DNA of 10,946 bases. Origin: Acidilobaceae archaeon. GTDB lineage: Archaea > Thermoproteota > Thermoprotei_A > Sulfolobales > Acidilobaceae. The notes under the pieces are model-generated. The model was not told the DNA's origin and made no database searches. It was given only the letters and a program-made list of their open reading frames with translations. Positions 5,682 through 10,946 of the stretch are shown here, in pieces. The stretch is taken from contig JALSQM010000080.1 of the NCBI GenBank assembly GCA_026985385.1, positions 1 to 10,946 on the forward strand, written 5' to 3'. The position numbers were made by a program, and so were the translations under genes. Positions within the stretch are counted from its first letter, which is position 1, and each line of letters starts with the position of its first letter.

Positions 5682-8600
5682 CTACTCTGGCGCCTGTCCT
5701 ACGACGTTGAAGTACGCTATTGCAACGTAGATTAGTGGTACCTGTGGGGACGCATATACTCCAGCCGGGAAGCCCTCGTCTGGGCTGGTGTAGCCTACTA
5801 TCACGCTGTAGCTGTTCGGCTCGTATACCAGCATCTCGACTAGGTAGAGTCCCGCGGAGGCCTGTGTGGCGTCGTATGTCAGCCTATAGATGTGGGCTCT
5901 CCCAACGCCGAATATTGCAGGCTTCACCTTTAGGCCTCCACTGCCTGTTAGTGGTATCACCGCGTAGTCTAGCAGCAGGGCGGGGCTGTAGTAGGGTGCT
6001 ATGTAGGTGTTGACCTTCACGCCCTTAGCTCCCGCGCTGACGGTGTATTGGTTGGGGAATATGAACCTCCCGAAGCCGAGTACTATGAAGGGCGCCTCCC
6101 CCTCCTTATCGCTGAACTTCTGGTGCACGACGAGCCAGTAGTAGGCGTATGGCTTGCCCGTCACCAGAGGCCTCGCCGGGTCTAGCGGTGCCATGAAGGA
6201 GGCTATCCCAGGCAGCGGGTAGTCGAAGTACCCGTAGACACCCACCTCGTAGGGTATGGTGAGCTTAGCCCCTAGGACTGCTGCGTCTATGTAGGTGGCG
6301 TAGTGTGTGTCGAGTACTCCCCAGTAGTTCACACCCGGCCCTATGAGGCCAGCGTCGTAGTCCGCCGCAGTATCGCCCCACTCAACTACGACCTGGACGG
6401 AGCTGGAGATCGCCGCGGCGCTCGCGGGTATGGCTAGTGGGTAGACGCGCCAGTCCCCAACCTCGGGCCTCCACGACTGGTCTAGAGCCGGCCTGAAGGC
6501 GTAGTTGTCGTAGAGGTAGCCCTGCGGCTCTCCCGTTATTACCCAGATGTGCCTCTGCCACGGGTTCACGACCTTAGCAACGGGGATGCTGACGGGCACG
6601 TGTATCAGGGTGCCGCTGACGTTGACCACCAGGTAGGCCTCGTATATACCGGGCATAGCGTTCGGCGGCACGCTTATCGTGACGTTGAACTCGGCCGTAC
6701 TGGTGCTAGAGGATACACTGGAGGGCTCCTTCAGCATCCCGCAGTCACTGGCGTTGTATATATCAGCTGCTCCGGTGAGGGGCATCGGGTTCACACTCAT
6801 GTTGAACCACTCGTTGGAGAACACCCTCAGCTCTAGTGCTAGGTGGGCGCTCGCCAGGATCGTGGTGAGGTTTAGCCCGGTGTAGTTAGCTACGGCCTCG
6901 GCGGCCCTGAGTATGGCGGCCTGCGGGTCTCCTAGCTCTAGGTGGTAGACAGGGCCTACCCTGTAGTCGTAGTTGAGCCTCGAGGTCTCGTAGTAGTAGC
7001 CGTTGGAGCTGTTGTAGGCGTCTATCACCGTGTCGTTGTTAAGGTCGAACCATACGACTAGCTCCCATATGGCGTCTATCTTATTGTGGCCGGGGTTCGG
7101 CCTCCCATCGGGCTGCTGCGCGAAGTAGTAGAGGGCCGGGAACGCTATGTGTATCACGGTGAGGTTGCCCTTAAGTATCTCCTGCTCGGCCTGGCCTGTT
7201 AGAGGTATCGCTATCCTAGAGCCCGCGGGTATCGCTGATATGTTCACGTAAACGGTGTCGCCGCTGCCTCCCAGGAATAGGCTGGAAGCGTTAACGCTTA
7301 TGACCGAGCCGTTGCTGGCCGCTGACACGAGCCTAGCGGCGCTTAGGTTGAGAAGGCTAGCGAGGCCTATCTCACCCGCCTTCATGAGTGTGTAGTCGCT
7401 CAGGTTAGCTGAGACATTGGAGGCCCCTATCCCCTCGATGTAAAGCGTCACATTCTTCTCCTGGCCCGGCAGCATTACTCCTGGATACACGGCGGTATCG
7501 CTTATAGTCCTATTGACGGCTGTAATGATGTCCTCCGGTGTCACACCGAGCATCGCAGCCATTGTCTCGTCGAAGTTCTCGAGGACGTTGAGGACGCTGT
7601 CATAGCTGTAGACTATGTAGCCTCCCTCCTCTATTATCTCGACTGCCTTGGAAACGTTCACGAAGCCACTGCCCTGGCTGAACGGGTCGAAGCCCATGTC
7701 TACAGCGCTGCTCTTGAGGATAGCCTTGACGAGGCTGGGCGTGGGCGTTATGTTGGCTTCCCTCAGAGCCTCTATGATTAGCGCGGCGGCTCCAGCTGTC
7801 ATGGGTGTGGCCTCGCTGGTTCCTCCGAAGAGTTCGTAGGCGTAGGTCCCATTGTATGGGGCGTCTATCGCCCTATCGCCTGCCCACTCGAAGCTCCCGA
7901 TGTCTATTACGTCGGGCTTGGGGTAGCCGAACTCCGTTGGGCCCCTATCGCTCCAGCTAACGACTAGGCCGTAGCCTCCGGGTAGGTAGGTGGCGTTCCC
8001 TATCCCGTAGGCGGGCCTGTAGTAGAAGTCCGTGGCGGCCCCGACCGTTATGACGAATGATGCAGCGCCCGGGTAAGTCACGCTACCGAAGCCTGGGCCT
8101 CCGTTACCCGCCGCGTGGACTATGACTGTGCCGCTCACGAGGGTTATGTAATCCTCCCAGAGGCTCGTTGGGTCAGCATCGCTGGCATAGCCGTTCCAGA
8201 GCAGCCAGCTGCTGCCCCAGCTGTTGCTTATCACGTCAACCTGGTGCTTGCCCGTGTAGCTCCAGGTGTAGGTTGTAGCGTTGACCTGGTCGAAACCGGC
8301 CAGCCATAACTCGGCTGTTATCACGTCACCGTTCCATAGGGCGACAGCTGCCCCGACACTGGCGTTGGGGGCTATGCCGGGCATCGTGGTGGTGAAGTTC
8401 ACACCGGGAGCCGTGCTCTCGATGTACCTCTCAGTCTTACCGCTGGCCGCGGCCACGTGGGCGCAGCTGGTGCCGTGGCCGTAGAAGTCGTAGAGGAAGT
8501 CGACCCACCTACCGTGGGCGGTGTCAACGCCGGGGACGACGTAGGCCGTGGGCTCCCAGTCGCTCATCCAGTCTAGCCCGTAGGGCGTGCTGGGCCCGAA

Positions 8601-9932
8601 GACGCCCCAGTAGTCGTAGAGGGCGCCTGCGAGGGCCCCAGCGCTGAAGTCTGGGACGCCATCCCCGGTGAAGTCCCTGGCGGCTACGACGTGGTTGGGG
8701 TAGTCGAGGGCGGGCTCATCGGTGAAGCTGTAGTCGACGAGGGACTCGCTTGCCTCGGGTATCGCTCCACCAGTTATGTTGTTGAGAACCTTCATTACAA
8801 GGTAGTAGGCCGTGGAGAGGTCTGGGTAGACGGTGTCGAAGGTCCCGTCCCCGTTGGTGTCCGCAAAGGCCACAGGCACGGTATACTCTATTACGCCGTA
8901 GAAGGGTATACCCTTATCCAGGTAGTATACCTCCACGTACTGGAAGGCTAGGCCGAAGGTCACGTTACCGCTTGTCGAGGGTATCTTGTAGGTCACATTA
9001 ACTATCGGCACCTGGGCCGTTGCAACCTTGCCTGTTAGGAAGTTCAGGGCTGCCGCGAATGTGGAGTTAGTGGCGTAGATGTTTCCATTGAAGAAGAATA
9101 GGAGGTACTTGCCCTCATACACGGGTGTTACGTTGATTGCGGTGGAGTTGACCTTAGCTGCGGGGAACAGGAGTGTGAGGCCTAGCTCGTCGGCGTCGAA
9201 TATTAGTGGAGTGCCGTCGGGGGCCTTCGCGACCTTAGCATCACCTAGGTCGGGGGATCCAAGGTCTACGCCCGTGTCGACGATGCCAATCTTAACTCCG
9301 TACCCGCTAATGTTATAGGTCTTCCAGACGTACCTAGCCCCCAGCAGGTCGGGTGCACTGTAGATTAGGTAGGGATCCCCTCCACCGGCGGGCCGCGCCT
9401 CGGGCTGCGGCGCCCTCAGGGGGGTAGTGGGGGCGCCAGTCATCCTGGCCCAGGATCTCTCGCTGAGCAGGTTAACGAGGCTCTTCTGCTCCTCGATCCT
9501 CACGACGAAGGGGAGCTTCGCCAGCTCCTCTACCTGGCTCTTACTCGCTAGGGCGAATGCGACGCTGAGCCCACTTGTCTTCATAACGGAGGTTACCCTG
9601 TATACCTTACCCTCTATCACCCTCAGGGCGGCATCGCCGCCGCGGTAGTAGACCGCTATCCTAGCCAAGCCGCTGGGCCCGGCTACCTTCCTCGCTCCAG
9701 CTGCGGAGAGGAGCCTTACTACGGCGTTGTCTATCTTCTCATCGCCGACAATAGCGTTATACGCGCTACCCTTCAATAGCTCCGGAGCTATCTTGGCTTG
9801 AGGCTTCGCGCTTGGAGATACCCGGGGAGTATATGCCGCCGCTAGCGGGGTGGCGATCGAGGCTACCATGACGACGATCAACGCGAGGGCCATCACTAAG
9901 ACTAGCTTAGGGGTTCTACCCTTCAAGGCCAT
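5682..9932 (-). CDS. Giant secreted subtilisin-like serine protease (S8 family, pyrolysin/TPP2-like architecture)
   Basis: With ATG 9932 the protein has 1416 residues. A signal peptide (MALKGRTPK, then a hydrophobic core, cleavage near ATPLAAA, about residues 27-33) and a propeptide to about residue 185 precede the S8 catalytic domain: Asp219 in GIVDTGVD, His486 in GHGTSCAHVA, oxyanion Asn610 in HAAGNGG, Ser706 in GGTSEATP. The 267-residue Asp-to-His spacing far exceeds the roughly 30 of subtilisin and recalls the insertions of pyrolysin and tripeptidyl peptidase II. Calcium-loop-like motifs occur at 358-366 (DTNGDGTFD), 420-428 (DFTGDGVPD) and 963-971 (DLNNDTVID). About 30 N-x-S/T sequons fit an extracellular glycoprotein. 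The roughly 650-residue C-terminal region is beta-rich without a membrane anchor. The frame is open to GTG 9977, but the TATA at 9981-9989 and GGGGTC before ATG favour 9932. Expected role: peptide scavenging outside the cell. Confidence 0.95.
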   Translation of the reverse strand: MALKGRTPKLVLVMALALIVVMVASIATPLAAAYTPRVSPSAKPQAKIAPELLKGSAYNAIVGDEKIDNAVVRLLSAAGARKVAGPSGLARIAVYYRGGDAALRVIEGKVYRVTSVMKTSGLSVAFALASKSQVEELAKLPFVVRIEEQKSLVNLLSERSWARMTGAPTTPLRAPQPEARPAGGGDPYLIYSAPDLLGARYVWKTYNISGYGVKIGIVDTGVDLGSPDLGDAKVAKAPDGTPLIFDADELGLTLLFPAAKVNSTAINVTPVYEGKYLLFFFNGNIYATNSTFAAALNFLTGKVATAQVPIVNVTYKIPSTSGNVTFGLAFQYVEVYYLDKGIPFYGVIEYTVPVAFADTNGDGTFDTVYPDLSTAYYLVMKVLNNITGGAIPEASESLVDYSFTDEPALDYPNHVVAARDFTGDGVPDFSAGALAGALYDYWGVFGPSTPYGLDWMSDWEPTAYVVPGVDTAHGRWVDFLYDFYGHGTSCAHVAAASGKTERYIESTAPGVNFTTTMPGIAPNASVGAAVALWNGDVITAELWLAGFDQVNATTYTWSYTGKHQVDVISNSWGSSWLLWNGYASDADPTSLWEDYITLVSGTVIVHAAGNGGPGFGSVTYPGAASFVITVGAATDFYYRPAYGIGNATYLPGGYGLVVSWSDRGPTEFGYPKPDVIDIGSFEWAGDRAIDAPYNGTYAYELFGGTSEATPMTAGAAALIIEALREANITPTPSLVKAILKSSAVDMGFDPFSQGSGFVNVSKAVEIIEEGGYIVYSYDSVLNVLENFDETMAAMLGVTPEDIITAVNRTISDTAVYPGVMLPGQEKNVTLYIEGIGASNVSANLSDYTLMKAGEIGLASLLNLSAARLVSAASNGSVISVNASSLFLGGSGDTVYVNISAIPAGSRIAIPLTGQAEQEILKGNLTVIHIAFPALYYFAQQPDGRPNPGHNKIDAIWELVVWFDLNNDTVIDAYNSSNGYYYETSRLNYDYRVGPVYHLELGDPQAAILRAAEAVANYTGLNLTTILASAHLALELRVFSNEWFNMSVNPMPLTGAADIYNASDCGMLKEPSSVSSSTSTAEFNVTISVPPNAMPGIYEAYLVVNVSGTLIHVPVSIPVAKVVNPWQRHIWVITGEPQGYLYDNYAFRPALDQSWRPEVGDWRVYPLAIPASAAAISSSVQVVVEWGDTAADYDAGLIGPGVNYWGVLDTHYATYIDAAVLGAKLTIPYEVGVYGYFDYPLPGIASFMAPLDPARPLVTGKPYAYYWLVVHQKFSDKEGEAPFIVLGFGRFIFPNQYTVSAGAKGVKVNTYIAPYYSPALLLDYAVIPLTGSGGLKVKPAIFGVGRAHIYRLTYDATQASAGLYLVEMLVYEPNSYSVIVGYTSPDEGFPAGVYASPQVPLIYVAIAYFNVVGQAPE

Positions 9933-9980
9933 GCTCGACCCCACGCTACACTCAAGTATCCAGAGGAGGGCCTCCACTCC

Positions 9981-9989
9981 CTTAAAAGC
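9981..9989 (-). promoter_or_regulatory. TATA box of the protease gene
   Basis: Minus strand GCTTTTAAG is a good match to the crenarchaeal TATA consensus. The start site would fall near 9960, leaving a leader of about 28 bases with GGGGTC before ATG 9932, and placing the in-frame GTG at 9977 upstream of transcription. It also separates the protease from the radical SAM gene, which ends at 10027. Confidence 0.6.
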
Positions 9990-10026
9990 GTTCTACCATT
10001 AGGTGAGGGAGAGGCGTTAGGGTGAG

Positions 10027-10839
10027 TTAAGGTTCCCGGTATACCCTAGGCTTCAACCCCCTCCTCCCGAGCTCGAGTCTAGCGTGGGGGTAGAGCGTGA
10101 GAACCTCCGGCTCCACCTCTCCTGGGAGGCGGGGGTCTATACTAGCAATCCTCTCGAGCAGCCTTGCCACGGCCTCTGGAGGGTCTAGGCCCACGACGAG
10201 GGCGGGCCTATAGTCCCTCCCGGGTTCGAGGCCCGCCTCTGCGAGCTTCTCTAGAGCCCTCAGCTGGAGGTCCAGGGCCCAGGGGGCGGCTCCTGTGACC
10301 TTCCCGAAGGTCTCGGGCTCCGCGGCCTTTATTGAGACCCTGAAGAAGACCCTCCCCCTACCGGCCCTCGATACCAGCTCGAGGGGGTCAACCCTACCGG
10401 CCCCTATCAGTATACCGTTCGTCTCGACGACGAAGACCGTCGAGGGCATATTCCTCACAACCCTAGCCGCTAGGTCGATGAGGTGGCTCCACCCTATCGT
10501 CGGCTCCCCTCCGGTGAGCCTCGCGACGTAGACGGGCTTCCCCCTCGCGGTCCGGATGAGCCTCCTAGCCGCGGAGGCGGGCTCCAGTAGCTCCCCGCCT
10601 GTGGCCCTGAATGCGAACCTCCAGGCCCAGCAGAACGCGCAGCGCAGGTTACACCCTATAACGTCGCCTGCCACGTTACCGCCATAGTGCCTGCTCCACC
10701 TGAACCTGGCATACCTACGCAGCTGCACGCCGCCCCTCCACGGGGCTACGAGGGGCTCTATCCTCTCAGCGAGCAGCAGTGGGTCGAAGCCGCCCGTCCC
10801 GCGCACACCCCCGCACAGCATGAAGTCTCTGCTGGGCAC
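10027..10839 (-). CDS. Radical SAM protein of unassigned function
   Basis: A 270-residue single-domain radical SAM enzyme binding a [4Fe-4S] cluster that cleaves S-adenosylmethionine. The cluster motif is CNLRCAFCW (Cys63, Cys67, Cys70), the SAM-amine contact is GGEP (110-113), and ETNGIL (139-144) and the FFRVSIKA strand (165-172) match the barrel of the pyruvate formate-lyase-activase-like group. No C-terminal SPASM or second cluster is visible (Cys9 is the only other cysteine), so it may be an activase, a tRNA- or cofactor-modifying enzyme, or an archaeal orphan. GTG 10839 has GGCGGGG upstream, but that overlaps the palindromic TATA at 10847-10858, which would start transcription near 10827. 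ATG 10821 (residue 7) is therefore a serious alternative. The downstream protease has its own promoter, so no operon link is evident. Confidence 0.88.
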   Translation of the reverse strand: MPSRDFMLCGGVRGTGGFDPLLLAERIEPLVAPWRGGVQLRRYARFRWSRHYGGNVAGDVIGCNLRCAFCWAWRFAFRATGGELLEPASAARRLIRTARGKPVYVARLTGGEPTIGWSHLIDLAARVVRNMPSTVFVVETNGILIGAGRVDPLELVSRAGRGRVFFRVSIKAAEPETFGKVTGAAPWALDLQLRALEKLAEAGLEPGRDYRPALVVGLDPPEAVARLLERIASIDPRLPGEVEPEVLTLYPHARLELGRRGLKPRVYREP

Positions 10840-10846
10840 TAAGCCC

Positions 10847-10858
10847 CGCCTATAGGCG
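10847..10858. promoter_or_regulatory. Palindromic TATA-containing element (CGCCTATAGGCG), likely bidirectional promoter
   Basis: A perfect 12-base palindrome centred on TATA lies between the divergent radical SAM and Rossmann-protein genes. Distances from its centre to ATG 10821 (about 32) and TTG 10892 (about 39) suit start sites about 25 bases away on each side. The GC-rich flanks make it a weaker TATA than the one at 3791-3800. Confidence 0.4.
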
Positions 10859-10891
10859 CCCGGTGATCCTAGGGTGCTGCGGGTCTAGGCA

Positions 10892-10946
10892 TTGAGGGCT
10901 GTGCTGGTAGGCGGCCTGGGCTTCCTGGGGGCCGCTCTCGCCGAGA
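10892..10946 (+). CDS. N-terminus of a Rossmann-fold NAD(P)-binding protein (epimerase/SDR-like), truncated by window end
   Basis: Only 18 codons are visible, from TTG 10892: MRAVLVGGLGFLGAALAE. The leading strand plus GGLGFLG (G-x-x-G-x-x-G) is the dinucleotide-binding turn of extended short-chain dehydrogenases such as NAD-dependent sugar epimerases. A stop codon (TAG, 10886-10888) lies two codons upstream in frame, so the start must be TTG 10892 or GTG 10901. The specific enzyme cannot be told from this fragment. Confidence 0.65.
   Translation, partial: MRAVLVGGLGFLGAALAE

Noticed and set aside
5720..9648. Several plus-strand open frames of 60-100 codons within the protease gene
   Set aside because: All are antisense shadows without promoters, ribosome-binding sites or recognisable domains. 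The minus frame is continuous and has an intact catalytic triad.
1..10946. tRNA, rRNA, C/D box RNA, CRISPR repeats, insertion sequence or phage genes
   Set aside because: I saw no regularly spaced repeats, transposase or integrase motifs, tRNA-like arms or convincing paired C and D boxes on either strand. Intergenic gaps are too short for most of these.
1..10946. A defence or other multi-gene accessory system
   Set aside because: The genes alternate strand, have separate promoters and mostly belong to core metabolism or protein turnover. No nuclease, helicase, toxin or sensor domains are visible.

Overview
The window looks like ordinary chromosome from a GC-rich, hyperthermophilic crenarchaeon (Thermoproteota, of the Desulfurococcales/Acidilobales type). 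The signs are heavy AGG/AGA arginine and ATA isoleucine use, frequent GTG and TTG starts, short intergenic gaps with TATA-like boxes about 25-40 bases before the starts, GGGG/GGAG-type Shine-Dalgarno sequences before some starts, and an archaeal adenosine-specific kinase. The genus cannot be fixed from sequence alone. No tRNA, rRNA, insertion sequence, CRISPR array or prophage is visible. No gene-free stretch exceeds 300 bases; the longest is 631-795.

Layout, left to right: a partial M20 metallopeptidase (-, running off the left edge); a divergent relative of iron-containing alcohol dehydrogenases (+); a MenA-type UbiA prenyltransferase (-), tail-to-tail with the dehydrogenase and sharing a CTAG stop; a small C2H2 zinc-finger protein (+); an unrecognised 165-residue protein (-) whose 3' end overlaps the zinc-finger gene; a class I aminotransferase (+); adenosine-specific kinase (-); a giant secreted subtilisin-like protease of about 1416 residues (-); a radical SAM protein (-); and the first 18 codons of a Rossmann-fold (epimerase-like) protein (+) at the right edge.

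Strands alternate almost gene by gene, so most genes are probably transcribed singly or from divergent promoters. Two divergent promoters, 3791-3800 and 10847-10858, are perfect palindromes centred on the TATA element, as expected for bidirectional promoters. Several first in-frame starts lie upstream of, or too close to, the predicted promoter. I therefore prefer internal starts for the protease (9932) and the aminotransferase (3824), and I note alternatives for the dehydrogenase, the prenyltransferase and the radical SAM gene.

Functionally the window mixes extracellular proteolysis, intracellular peptide or amino-acid hydrolysis and transamination (a plausible but unproven peptide-scavenging theme), isoprenoid quinone synthesis, and orphan proteins. 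I found no convincing undescribed multi-gene system. The best leads are the dehydrogenase-like protein, which keeps three metal-ligand positions but has lost the cofactor motifs and one histidine ligand, and the very large protease with a 267-residue Asp-to-His spacing carrying calcium-loop motifs.
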